DNA from: Clostridia bacterium
GTDB lineage: Bacteria > Bacillota > Clostridia > Christensenellales > Borkfalkiaceae
Length of the DNA: 34,091 nt
Assembly: GCA_017415505.1 (NCBI GenBank)
Contig: JAFQGG010000035.1
Location: 1 to 34,091, forward strand
Direction: 5' to 3'
The notes below the pieces were generated by a model that was not told the DNA's origin, ran no database searches, and saw nothing but the letters and a program-made list of their open reading frames with translations. Positions 15,653-23,511 of the stretch are shown here, one piece after another; within the stretch, counting starts at the first letter, position 1; every line of letters starts with the position of its first letter. Made by a program: the position numbers and the translations under genes.

Positions 15653-16669
15653 TTATACCTGTTCGGCAAGGTCTAAAATCAACCGTTCGGTGTCTTGCCA
15701 ACCCAAGCAAGGATCGGTGATCGAGCAACCGAACACCTCGTCGTGCTTTTGCGTGCCCTCGACGAGAAAGCTTTCAATCATAAAGCCTTTCACGATTTTC
15801 TTGAAATCGCCGTCGAAGCGACGGTTTTGCATGACCTCTTGCGCGATACGGATTTGCTGTTTGAATTTCTTACCCGAGTTGGAGTGGTTGCAATCGATTA
15901 CGATCGCGGGGTTTTGCAAGCCCGCGTACATTTCCGCAAGTTGCATGACCGTTTCGTAATGGAAATTGGGCACGTCCGACCCCGAACCGTCCACACCGCC
16001 CCGCAAAATCGCGTGCGCGTACGGATTTCCGTTCGAGCTTACTTGATAGTTGCGGTATTTGAATATTTGCGGGCTTTGCGCCGCGAATATGGAATTGACG
16101 AGCGCGATAATATTCCCGCTCATCGGATTTTTCAAGCCCACGGGCGCGTCGATACCGCTCGCCACCTGTCTATGCAGTTGGTCCTCTACGCTTCTTGCCC
16201 CGACCGCGTGATAGGAAAGCAAATCTTCCACGTACGCCGTATTTTCGGGGTACAGCATTTCGTCCGCCGAAGTCAAACCCGATTCGTTCATGGCTGCAAG
16301 GTGTAACGCGCGAATACTGCGTATTCCGCGCGCGATATCCGCCGCCCCCTCGGGATCGGGTTGCAAGAACATACCCTTATAACCCACCCCTTTCGTGCGC
16401 GGTTTGTTGGTATATACCCTCGGCACGATCACGAGTTTTTCCTTGACTTTCTCGTTAAGTTTTCCCAAACGGGAAATGTATTCGAGCGTGGGCGCAGGCT
16501 CGTGCGCGGAGCACGGTCCTACGATAATAAGCATTTTTTCGCTCTTGCCTGAAATAACCGCGCGAATCTCCTCGTCGCGCGCTTTTTTAATTTTTTTAAG
16601 TTCCGCCGTCATGGGCGACTCTGCGATAAACTCCTCGGGTTCGGGAATAAAATATTGTTTTTCCAACAT
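15653..16669 (-). CDS. aroF: 3-deoxy-7-phosphoheptulonate (DAHP) synthase, class I
   Basis: This enzyme condenses phosphoenolpyruvate with erythrose 4-phosphate as the first step of the shikimate pathway. The 338-residue protein has the AroF/G/H-type motifs: V-G-P-C-S-A-H with the metal-ligand Cys near 53, P-R-T-K-G-V-G-Y-K-G, G-A-R-S-V-E-D-Q-L-H-R, G-L-K-N-P-M-S-G-N, I-L-R-G-G and D-C-N-H-S-N-S-G-K. It begins three bases after the coaD stop, with AGGAG about eleven bases upstream. No extra regulatory domain is fused. Which aromatic amino acid inhibits it cannot be read safely from sequence, so the aroF symbol is generic. Confidence 0.94.
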   Translation of the reverse strand: MLEKQYFIPEPEEFIAESPMTAELKKIKKARDEEIRAVISGKSEKMLIIVGPCSAHEPAPTLEYISRLGKLNEKVKEKLVIVPRVYTNKPRTKGVGYKGMFLQPDPEGAADIARGIRSIRALHLAAMNESGLTSADEMLYPENTAYVEDLLSYHAVGARSVEDQLHRQVASGIDAPVGLKNPMSGNIIALVNSIFAAQSPQIFKYRNYQVSSNGNPYAHAILRGGVDGSGSDVPNFHYETVMQLAEMYAGLQNPAIVIDCNHSNSGKKFKQQIRIAQEVMQNRRFDGDFKKIVKGFMIESFLVEGTQKHDEVFGCSITDPCLGWQDTERLILDLAEQV

Positions 16670-16672
16670 AAG

Positions 16673-17179
16673 CTAACTCTCTCCTCGTTCGTGTTTTTGC
16701 ACTCTCCCGATATATTCTTCCACTTCTTCCGTTACGTAGTCCTTGATCGGCGTATGAAAATGCAAGCTGTTTCGCACCATACTCGAACTGATATGCAAGT
16801 ATTCCTGCCGACAGGGCAAATACACCGCCACGAAATCGCTATCCAATTTTTTGCTCGCGTAAAAATTCGCGTTTTCAAAATCCAAATCGCTACCGTTGCG
16901 AATCCCGCGCACGTAAAAGGGCGTATTCTCCTTTTTCAACAGCTCCACCGCCGTGCCCTCGAACGCAACCACGCGCAAACGCGGTTCGCTCGGGAACATC
17001 AATCTCCACATTTCCGTCCGTTGTTCCACCGTGAAAAGCGGGGTCTTTTTGGGGTTGACGAGAATCGCCACCACCACTTCGTCAAACAGTTTAAGAGAAT
17101 CCTCCACCGTCGCCTTATGCCCCAGCGTAGGCGGGTCGAACGTGCCCGCAAAGATACATTTTTTGCCCGTTTTTTTCAT
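16673..17179 (-). CDS. coaD: Pantetheine-phosphate adenylyltransferase
   Basis: CoaD transfers AMP from ATP to 4'-phosphopantetheine, the penultimate step in coenzyme A synthesis. The 168-residue protein has the nucleotidyltransferase motif G-T-F-D-P-P-T-L-G-H near residues 12-21 (G-S-F-D-P in most relatives), Y-V-R-G-I-R-N-G-S-D-L-D-F-E in the middle and the ISSS-M-V-R motif near the C-terminus. It lies directly after rsmD, a pairing very common in Bacillota. The start has a purine-rich AAGGG upstream. Confidence 0.95.
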   Translation of the reverse strand: MKKTGKKCIFAGTFDPPTLGHKATVEDSLKLFDEVVVAILVNPKKTPLFTVEQRTEMWRLMFPSEPRLRVVAFEGTAVELLKKENTPFYVRGIRNGSDLDFENANFYASKKLDSDFVAVYLPCRQEYLHISSSMVRNSLHFHTPIKDYVTEEVEEYIGRVQKHERGES

Positions 17180-17191
17180 AACCGTTTCCCT

Positions 17192-17737
17192 TTACGACTT
17201 CTTAAAAAAGGTTAAATACGCTTTGCCGTATTTCCGTTCGTCGTATTTTTCCAAGCCTTCTATTTCGTATTCAAAAGGACGGTCGCGTTCAAACACCGCC
17301 ACGCCGTTTTCCGACAAAAGACCTTTACTCCCCACCGTTTCCAACGCTTTCACGCCGATATCGAGCGCGTAAGGCGGGTCGATAAAAATTAAATCGAACG
17401 CCCCGCGAAGTAAGGAAAGGCAGGTTGCGTAATCGTAGGAATACACTTTCGCCTCTTCCCCGCCGACGGGGATTTTAAGCGCGGTGAGATTTTTCTTGAT
17501 AATCGCCACGCTCTCTTTTGCCTTATCGTTGAACACGACTTCCTTTGCGCCCCGCGATAAACACTCTAAGCCGAGCGAACCGCTTCCCGAAAACAAATCG
17601 AGAACGCGCGCGCCGTATACCTTTTGCGACAAAATGTTAAAAAGCGATTCTTTCGCTCTGTCCGAGGTGGGGCGAACGTCGTTGCCGTGGAACTCCGCAA
17701 GCACCCTGCTCCTGTATTTTCCGCCGATAATTCTCAT
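17192..17737 (-). CDS. rsmD: 16S rRNA (guanine(966)-N(2))-methyltransferase RsmD
   Basis: RsmD methylates a guanine of 16S rRNA in the assembled small subunit. The 181-residue protein shows M-R-I-I-G-G-K-Y-R-S-R at the start, R-P-T-S-D-R-A-K-E-S-L-F-N-I-L near 22-36, the SAM-binding motif L-D-L-F-S-G-S-G-S-L-G-L-E near 46-58 and the catalytic D-P-P-Y at 120-123. The start lies three bases after the stop of the membrane-protein gene and lacks a strong ribosome binding site, so coupled translation is likely. coaD follows 12 bases downstream. Confidence 0.94.
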   Translation of the reverse strand: MRIIGGKYRSRVLAEFHGNDVRPTSDRAKESLFNILSQKVYGARVLDLFSGSGSLGLECLSRGAKEVVFNDKAKESVAIIKKNLTALKIPVGGEEAKVYSYDYATCLSLLRGAFDLIFIDPPYALDIGVKALETVGSKGLLSENGVAVFERDRPFEYEIEGLEKYDERKYGKAYLTFFKKS

Positions 17738-17740
17738 AGT

Positions 17741-18484
17741 TTATTTACGCTTTTTGGGTTTCGTACCCGGCAAACCGCCGTAGTTGATCTTCTTGGGTTT
17801 CGCTTCCTGCGCAGCCGCCGCTCTATCCGCCATTTCTTGCGCGCGGATCGTCTTATTTCTCTTCGCGTACGCGCCTATAATATAGAACACGCCCGAAATG
17901 ATAATCGGCAGAAGCGCAAAGACGATGGATACGTAGTAGCTCACCGTAAATCCGCTACCGTGCAAATAGAAGAACGGCAATACCGACCAGCCCGAAAGGA
18001 GCAAAAATACGATTACCGTAACGCCGAGTCCCGTACCCCAAGTATCACCGCCAAACACGCCGTCGATACGCGCGCCGTTCACGCCGAACACGATACCCGC
18101 CGCAATCGTAAACAACGCGATATACGCACCGCTTACGAAGCCTTTCCAAGGACGGTATTCCTTGGCTTCCTTATGCGAGGAAATTTTGTAACCGCCCTCG
18201 AAATCCGCCGCGGACATACGCTTCATGTTCCCTGAAACGAGCATTTCGTACGCCGTTCCGCCCTGCGCGAAACCGATAAGTCCGTTATACGCGCCCGCCA
18301 CCACGATACACACGATCGTCCAAATGAGCTTGGTGTTATCCCAAGTGTAGTCGGTGGCGCTGTCGCCTTTCATCGTGAGCATCCAAAGCACCGTACCCGC
18401 GCAAAAATACATAAGCGCGGCGGGAATACACGCCTTGAACAGCTCCCAAGCGTGTCTGCCAATTTTTTTCAAAACTTTCTTCAT
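17741..18484 (-). CDS. Membrane protein of unknown function
   Basis: I do not recognise the family. The 247-residue protein has about five hydrophobic segments (near 18-38, 54-76, 118-138, 148-170 and 178-203), with a short basic N-terminus and a basic, Ala/Lys-rich C-terminal tail ending G-T-K-P-K-K-R-K. A soluble loop of about 40 residues follows the second segment. The ATG follows GGAG at eight bases. It stands between the cyclo-ligase gene and rsmD with only short gaps, so it belongs to the same transcription unit, but its neighbours do not suggest a role. Lack of motifs argues against a recognisable transporter or enzyme class. Confidence 0.75.
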   Translation of the reverse strand: MKKVLKKIGRHAWELFKACIPAALMYFCAGTVLWMLTMKGDSATDYTWDNTKLIWTIVCIVVAGAYNGLIGFAQGGTAYEMLVSGNMKRMSAADFEGGYKISSHKEAKEYRPWKGFVSGAYIALFTIAAGIVFGVNGARIDGVFGGDTWGTGLGVTVIVFLLLSGWSVLPFFYLHGSGFTVSYYVSIVFALLPIIISGVFYIIGAYAKRNKTIRAQEMADRAAAAQEAKPKKINYGGLPGTKPKKRK

Positions 18485-18517
18485 AATGTCTTCTCCGTTT
18501 TTCTTTTGCTTTATTTT

Positions 18518-19123
18518 TTACAAGCGTTGCGTTCTTATTACACGCTTGTCCGTTACGATATAATCTAACCGCTCGTCCGTTTCCTCGCTCGGCAAAAAGG
18601 GAAGCACTTGGAAATCAAAACAGTACCCGATCCTTTTGGCTTGTCCGTACTTGGACAAATACCGATCGTAATATCCACCGCCGTAACCCAGCCTGTTTCC
18701 CTTTTCGTCCACAGCCAACAAAGGCAAAATCACGATATCCGTTTCGCCCGTATACGCTTCGCCGATCGGTTCGCGAATCCCAAGCGGAGAAAGGCTTATA
18801 TCCTCGCCCAATAAAACGGGTACGATTTCCTTTCCCTCTACCCTTGGACAGTAGACTTCAAAACCGCTTTCTTTCAACGCTTCCACCAAACCGTCCGTCG
18901 GTGCCTCGGAAGAATAGGACAGGTAACAAAACGCCGTTCGATGCGTACCTGCTCCCCATATTTCCCCTAAAAGTGCGAGCGTATTTTCTATGAGAAGCCG
19001 TTCTTTCATATCGCGGTTTTCATTGTCCGCGCGCCGTTTTTTCATGTACGCGCGCAGTCTTTTTTTCCGCTCCCGCAAATCCGTTTCTTCTTTTCCGACA
19101 ATCTTGAACTTACTCGTAATCAT
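18518..19123 (-). CDS. 5-formyltetrahydrofolate cyclo-ligase
   Basis: This enzyme converts 5-formyl-THF to 5,10-methenyl-THF using ATP. The 201-residue protein carries the family signature G-N-R-L-G-Y-G-G-G-Y-Y-D-R-Y-L and L-P-L-L-A-V-D just before it; the N-terminal R-E-R-K-K-R-L-R-A-Y-M-K-K-R-R helix is also typical. I chose the ATG at 19123, which overlaps the end of alr by 14 bases. GGAG almost touches it, so the ribosome binding site is poorly spaced, and a downstream TTG in front of R-E-R-K-K is an alternative. The open frame extends upstream to 19291, but that part is an alr shadow. Confidence 0.92.
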   Translation of the reverse strand: MITSKFKIVGKEETDLRERKKRLRAYMKKRRADNENRDMKERLLIENTLALLGEIWGAGTHRTAFCYLSYSSEAPTDGLVEALKESGFEVYCPRVEGKEIVPVLLGEDISLSPLGIREPIGEAYTGETDIVILPLLAVDEKGNRLGYGGGYYDRYLSKYGQAKRIGYCFDFQVLPFLPSEETDERLDYIVTDKRVIRTQRL

Positions 19124-20147
19124 ACTCCGTTTCCGCCCGACGCGTCGCCGCGCAAAGCACTTCGTAGGGGATCGTGCCCGTCGCGTTCGCCGTAGCAAGC
19201 GCGTCGGTGAGTACGGGGATTTCCTCCCCGCGGATTCCCGTTCCCTCGCGCACGCAAGCGTCCATGCAAAGACCGTGCAAACAATTCTCAAACCCTATCG
19301 TGCCGTTTTCCTTCTTCCGCAAAAAACCGTCCGCGTAGCCGAGCCGAAGGGTGAACAGCTTGCCCTCTTTTGGGGGGTGTAGAAGGTTCTTTCCGTACCC
19401 CGCACCGCCCGTTTCGAACGCGCGCGAGGCGGATACGGGCGCGTATACGGTCATGGCTTTTTCCAAGGAAAGAACTTGCTTTGCCCCGTCGGGAAGATAG
19501 CCGTACAAGCCTATCCCCACGCGAACCATATCGTACGCGAACGCGCGCGATAGCGTCGCGCCGAGCGTCGCACTCAAATGCCTCGTCAAACGGGGAAAAT
19601 ACCCGCTCGCGATTGCAACCGCTTTATCAAACGCCCGTTTTTGTTCGTAGGCGATTTCTTCGCCAGCGTACAAGTGGGAATAAATCCCCTCTACGCGCAC
19701 GCCGTTTTGCGATAAAAACCGACAAGTCTTTTCTACCGCCGACGCCTCTACGCCGTAACGGTTCATGCCCGTGTTCACTTTCAAATGTATACGAACGGGT
19801 AAGCCCCGCGCCGAAAGCCCGACGGCGTATTTCGCCGACTCCGTATCCGCGACCGTCCAAACGAACCCGTGTACGGAAGCAAGATACGCTTCTTCTTCGC
19901 TAAGGGGCGGAGTTAGAATAAGGATATCCTTTCCGCACGCCGTAAGCTTGATTTCCAACGCCTCGGATAAAAGAGCGACGGCAAAGCAGTCCGCAACCGC
20001 TTCGAGCGCGCCCACGACTTCTATCGCGCCGTGTCCGTAGGCGTTGGCTTTCACCACCGCGCACAGCTTCGCGCCCGTGTGCGCGGAGAACGCCCGCGCG
20101 TTTCTTACGATACTGCCCAAATGAATTTTCGCTTTGATTTTTCGCAC
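19110..20147 (-). CDS. alr: Alanine racemase
   Basis: Alr is a PLP enzyme that makes D-alanine for peptidoglycan. The 345-residue protein has the cofactor lysine K33 in A-V-V-K-A-N-A-Y-G-H-G, R-V-G-I-G-L-Y-G near 209-216, and the second catalytic residue Y251 in G-A-G-Y-G-K-N. The C-terminal strand C-M-D and the end G-T-I-P-Y-E-V-L-C-A-A-T-R-R are also characteristic. It is slightly shorter than the usual 360-380 residues. The start is GTG at 20147. No strong ribosome binding site is visible and the upstream gene ends 31 bases earlier. Confidence 0.94.
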   Translation of the reverse strand: MRKIKAKIHLGSIVRNARAFSAHTGAKLCAVVKANAYGHGAIEVVGALEAVADCFAVALLSEALEIKLTACGKDILILTPPLSEEEAYLASVHGFVWTVADTESAKYAVGLSARGLPVRIHLKVNTGMNRYGVEASAVEKTCRFLSQNGVRVEGIYSHLYAGEEIAYEQKRAFDKAVAIASGYFPRLTRHLSATLGATLSRAFAYDMVRVGIGLYGYLPDGAKQVLSLEKAMTVYAPVSASRAFETGGAGYGKNLLHPPKEGKLFTLRLGYADGFLRKKENGTIGFENCLHGLCMDACVREGTGIRGEEIPVLTDALATANATGTIPYEVLCAATRRAETEYDYE

Positions 20148-20178
20148 GCTCTATTATATGCGAGCGGCGAAAAAGAGT

Positions 20179-20880
20179 TTACTTTTTCTCGAAGATAATT
20201 CTGTGACAGTTCGGCCCGTCGCACTCCCAACCGTTTGCGAGCAACGCTTTTGCCGCAATCGGCGGTTCCATACTGCAAAACGGACATCGCCCCGCGTACA
20301 GTTCTCCCACGATCGGGAAAATCTTCTCCTTGCGTTTGGTTTTGTATTTGGCAAGCAACGACGGTTCTACCGCTTCGCCCGCTTTTGCAAGCTCCGCTTC
20401 GAGCGGTTCGCGCTCTTTATCGACCGCCGCTTTCGCCGCTTTATAATTTTTAATCACTTCGGGCGCTTGCGCTTCCGCCGCCTTGATTTGCTTTTTGAGT
20501 TTTTGGTATTCCGCGTCCACTTCTTTAATCGAGGTGGAAAGCGTATTGATTTCCGCTTTGAGCTTTTTAAGCTTATCGACGAGCTTCAACGCTTCCTTTT
20601 TATAAAAGCCCACGTCCGCGCCGTCTTTGATCATTTCTTCCACGTTGTCAAATTCGCTCAAAGTGCTTTCCAACTGCGCGTACTTTGCGCTAAGCGATTC
20701 CGCTTCCGCTTTCAACGCCGTCGCTTTCGATTCGAGCGCTTCCAATTTTTCGGGCGCAGATTCGAGATACTTCTTAATTTTTACGTACTCTTTTCTCGCT
20801 TCGCTCCCCGCGAAATCGCGTTCCAACTTGAACAGCTTTCTGTCGATTTCCTGATAGTTCAAAATAGCTTGTAATGACAT
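20179..20880 (-). CDS. Coiled-coil protein with C-terminal C4-type zinc ribbon
   Basis: The 233-residue protein is almost entirely a charged helical coiled coil (about 5-185, Lys/Glu/Ala-rich) followed by a C-terminal zinc ribbon. The first cysteine pair is C-P-F-C. The second reads C-D-G-P-N-C-H-R-I, with four residues between the cysteines where the family usually has two. The family (zf-RING_7, CT398-like) commonly lies next to nif3 and trmK in Bacillota, as here. Nucleic-acid binding has been suggested for it, but its role is not settled. It begins 15 bases after nif3. Confidence 0.85.
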   Translation of the reverse strand: MSLQAILNYQEIDRKLFKLERDFAGSEARKEYVKIKKYLESAPEKLEALESKATALKAEAESLSAKYAQLESTLSEFDNVEEMIKDGADVGFYKKEALKLVDKLKKLKAEINTLSTSIKEVDAEYQKLKKQIKAAEAQAPEVIKNYKAAKAAVDKEREPLEAELAKAGEAVEPSLLAKYKTKRKEKIFPIVGELYAGRCPFCSMEPPIAAKALLANGWECDGPNCHRIIFEKK

Positions 20881-20895
20881 ATAACACTCCTCCCG

Positions 20896-21726
20896 TCAAA
20901 GCAACTCGTATTGCGTAACGAACGCGCAAGGCACGTTCACCTGCCGACGGATTTTTTCGTAATACTTTTCAAACCCGTAATTTTCCGACGCGTAATGCGT
21001 GAGGGCTATTACGGAAAGCCCTTTTTCCATAGCAAGAGAAATTACGTGGTGCTTGAAATCGGAAGAAACCACCGTATCCGCGCCCGTGCGCACGGCAAAC
21101 GCCACCGACTCTTCGTCCGCGCCCGAACCGCAAAAGCTCGCCACGCGCGAAACCCTTTTATTTCCCTCGCAAAAATATACGATTCTATTGCTCCCAAACA
21201 CCGTTTGCATACCGCAAACCAAGCTCGAAAGGGTCGTTTCCGCAACGCCGTACGCCCTGCCGTAGCCACCGTTTTCTACCGTGTGCATAATCGCCGTTTC
21301 CACGATTGAACCCGTACCTGCCCCCGCCTTTTCGTTTTTCGAGGCGAGGATTATCCCCTCTTGCAAACTCTCGTCGATTCCGCCTTTTGCGCAGTCGAGA
21401 TTCAAATGCATGGCAATCACGGAAATTCCGTGTTTTATGCACTTGACGAGCTTTTCGCCAAGGGGCGAAAAATCGCAAGCGCGGATATCGGAAATTTTTC
21501 CGTATATCGCAGGGTGGTGCGTAACGATTAAATTCGCGTTTTGCTTGATCGCCTCGTCGATGGCTTTGAAATTCAAATCCAACGAAAATACCGCGCCGCG
21601 AATTTCTTCGCCCGTATCCACCAAAACCCCGCTGTTATCGTACGCGCCGTATTTCGCGCAATATTCGTCGCTTATGCTTTTGGGCGCGACCGTATCTAAA
21701 ATTTTGTAGAATTCACTTAATTTCAC
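20896..21726 (-). CDS. nif3: Nif3-like dinuclear metal centre protein (YqfO family)
   Basis: The 276-residue protein has the metal-binding motifs of the Nif3/YqfO family: T-H-H-P-A-I-Y-G near 69-76, M-H-L-N-L-D-C-A-K-G-G in the middle (H-T-N-L-D in many relatives), and a C-terminal D-F-K-H-H plus T-H-Y-A-S-E. Members form hexameric rings with two metals per subunit; GTP cyclohydrolase I activity has been claimed for some, but the general function is unsettled. The start is GTG at 21726, with AAGGAG nine bases upstream inside trmK; the two genes overlap by 14 bases. Confidence 0.92.
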   Translation of the reverse strand: MKLSEFYKILDTVAPKSISDEYCAKYGAYDNSGVLVDTGEEIRGAVFSLDLNFKAIDEAIKQNANLIVTHHPAIYGKISDIRACDFSPLGEKLVKCIKHGISVIAMHLNLDCAKGGIDESLQEGIILASKNEKAGAGTGSIVETAIMHTVENGGYGRAYGVAETTLSSLVCGMQTVFGSNRIVYFCEGNKRVSRVASFCGSGADEESVAFAVRTGADTVVSSDFKHHVISLAMEKGLSVIALTHYASENYGFEKYYEKIRRQVNVPCAFVTQYELL

Positions 21727-22393
21727 CGCGCAACACTCCTTGTAAGCGTTCTCTTTTTTCCAGCAATTCCAAACGGCTCGCTTCCTGCAAATTGGGGCGC
21801 GAAAGGTACGATTCGGTATTTTTTATCAATTTGCGGATACGCTCGACGAACGCCTTTGGCATGGTTTGCAAGTTCTCTTTGCCAAACTCCGTTTCCGCTT
21901 GCGTATACGACTGCGTTTCCCCCGCTTTTTTTCTTCTCCCGACGATTACTTCGTAAAATTTCCCGTCGGAAAAGGTGAAATCGCGCAAAATATATCCGCC
22001 GTGCGCCAAGAGATATTTACGGAGTTTTTCCCCGTCGTGCATGGGTTGAAACACGAACCGCTCGGGCAAAAAGCCGTATTTTTCATGCGATAAAATCGAT
22101 ACGATTTCGCACCCGCCCATGCCCGCGATCAATACCTGTTCCGTGTCTTTGGGCACGCCGTAAAAGCCGTCGCCGAGTACGCCTTTCGCCTTGCCCTGCG
22201 CAACGAACGGCGCAAGAAGCTTCTCCGCTTTGGCAAGACTGCCCTTACTCACGTCGGAAAAGATCACGCGTTCGCAAAGTCCGTTTTGCAAAACGAACTC
22301 GCTACAATAGCCGTGATCGCAACCCACGTCGGCGAACGATTCGCACTTTTCAAGCAACGCGCAAAGCGTATCTATCCGTTTCCCGTAGCCCAT
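21713..22393 (-). CDS. trmK: tRNA (adenine(22)-N(1))-methyltransferase TrmK
   Basis: TrmK methylates adenine 22 in the D-loop of tRNAs in Gram-positive bacteria. The 226-residue protein has the SAM-binding motif A-D-V-G-C-D-H-G-Y near 21-29, S-D-V-S-K-G-S-L-A-K-A-E, the conserved I-A-G-M-G-G, and F-Q-P-M-H-D-G-E-K-L-R-K-Y-L. The C-terminal coiled-coil extension typical of the family is present. The ATG overlaps the rpoD stop as TAATG, so translation is coupled. rpoD-trmK-nif3 is a standard Bacillota order. Confidence 0.93.
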   Translation of the reverse strand: MGYGKRIDTLCALLEKCESFADVGCDHGYCSEFVLQNGLCERVIFSDVSKGSLAKAEKLLAPFVAQGKAKGVLGDGFYGVPKDTEQVLIAGMGGCEIVSILSHEKYGFLPERFVFQPMHDGEKLRKYLLAHGGYILRDFTFSDGKFYEVIVGRRKKAGETQSYTQAETEFGKENLQTMPKAFVERIRKLIKNTESYLSRPNLQEASRLELLEKRERLQGVLRGEIK

Positions 22394-23457
22394 TATTCGA
22401 TAAAGTCTTTAAGCTTTTTGCTACGCGAAGGGTGACGGAGTTTTCGAAGCGCTTTGGCTTCGATTTGGCGGATACGCTCACGCGTTACGTTGAACTCTCT
22501 GCCCACCTCTTCCAAGGTTCTGGGCTTCCCGTCGTCCAAGCCGTAGCGCAAACGAAGTACCTTTTCCTCGCGGGGCGTGAGCGTATCGAGCACGCCGAGA
22601 AGCTGTTCTTTGAGCATGGAGAACTGCACCGATTCGCTGGGCGTAATCGTCTTCTCGTCCTCGATAAAATCACCAAGGTGCGAATCCTCTTCCTCGCCGA
22701 TCGGCGTTTCCAGCGAAACGGGATCTTGCGCGATTTTGAGAATTTCGTGCACGCGTTCTTCGGGTACGCCCATTTTTTCCGCGATTTCCGAAGGCGTCGG
22801 TTCACGACCGAGCTCTTGCAACAAAAGCCGTTGCACGCGCGTGAGCTTGTTGATCGTTTCTACCATGTGCACGGGAATACGAATGGTACGCGCTTGATCG
22901 GCGATTGCACGCGTGATCGATTGACGAATCCACCAAGTCGCGTAAGTGGAAAACTTAAAGCCCTTTTGGTAATCGAACTTCTCCACCGCTTTCATCAAGC
23001 CGAGATTCCCTTCTTGAATCAAGTCGAGGAAAAGCATACCGCGCCCCACGTACCGCTTTGCGATGGAAACGACGAGTCGAAGATTCGCCTCGGAAAGGCG
23101 TTTTTTCGCAGCGACGGCAGCCGCCCCGCCCTCTTGCATATGGCGAGCCAATTCCACTTCCTCGTCCGCCGTAAGAAGGGGCACGCGCCCGATGTCTTTG
23201 AGGTACATCTTGACGGGATCGTCCAAGCCGATATCCGCAAGCGCCTGTTCGAACAGTTCGCGGTCGCGTTCTTCTTCGTTTACGATTTGAATCCCCGCGT
23301 CGTTGAGCGTTTTATAGATAAAATCTATTTGGTTGGGGTTCGTGTCGTACTTTTCGAGAATGTCGAAAAGTTGGTTGGTGGTAATATTGCCTTTCTTCCC
23401 GTACGCCTCGATAATGCCGTCTAAAATTTCTTTGAGTTTTTGTTCGGATATATTCAC
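22393..23457 (-). CDS. rpoD: RNA polymerase primary sigma factor (SigA/RpoD)
   Basis: The 354-residue protein has the full set of primary sigma regions. Region 1.1 spans about 1-70. Region 1.2 contains [11 protein letters not shown]. Regions 2.1-2.4 include [10 protein letters not shown] and [15 protein letters not shown]. Region 3 follows, and region 4.2 carries [18 protein letters not shown], which reads the -35 box. Length is normal for a Bacillota SigA, without the long insert of proteobacterial RpoD. The start is GTG at 23457 with GGAGG eight bases upstream. It lies 54 bases downstream of dnaG. The consensus-like promoters in this window are what this sigma should read. Confidence 0.97.
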   Translation of the reverse strand: MNISEQKLKEILDGIIEAYGKKGNITTNQLFDILEKYDTNPNQIDFIYKTLNDAGIQIVNEEERDRELFEQALADIGLDDPVKMYLKDIGRVPLLTADEEVELARHMQEGGAAAVAAKKRLSEANLRLVVSIAKRYVGRGMLFLDLIQEGNLGLMKAVEKFDYQKGFKFSTYATWWIRQSITRAIADQARTIRIPVHMVETINKLTRVQRLLLQELGREPTPSEIAEKMGVPEERVHEILKIAQDPVSLETPIGEEEDSHLGDFIEDEKTITPSESVQFSMLKEQLLGVLDTLTPREEKVLRLRYGLDDGKPRTLEEVGREFNVTRERIRQIEAKALRKLRHPSRSKKLKDFIE

Positions 23458-23511
23458 CCTTTTATCCTCCGTTTATATGAAAATACGGATATTCCGTTTT
23501 TCTTTCGTTTT

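Noticed and set aside
20153-20158. TATAAT as -10 box of alr
   Set aside because: No -35 box is found at a usable distance, and the transcript would start at the GTG codon.
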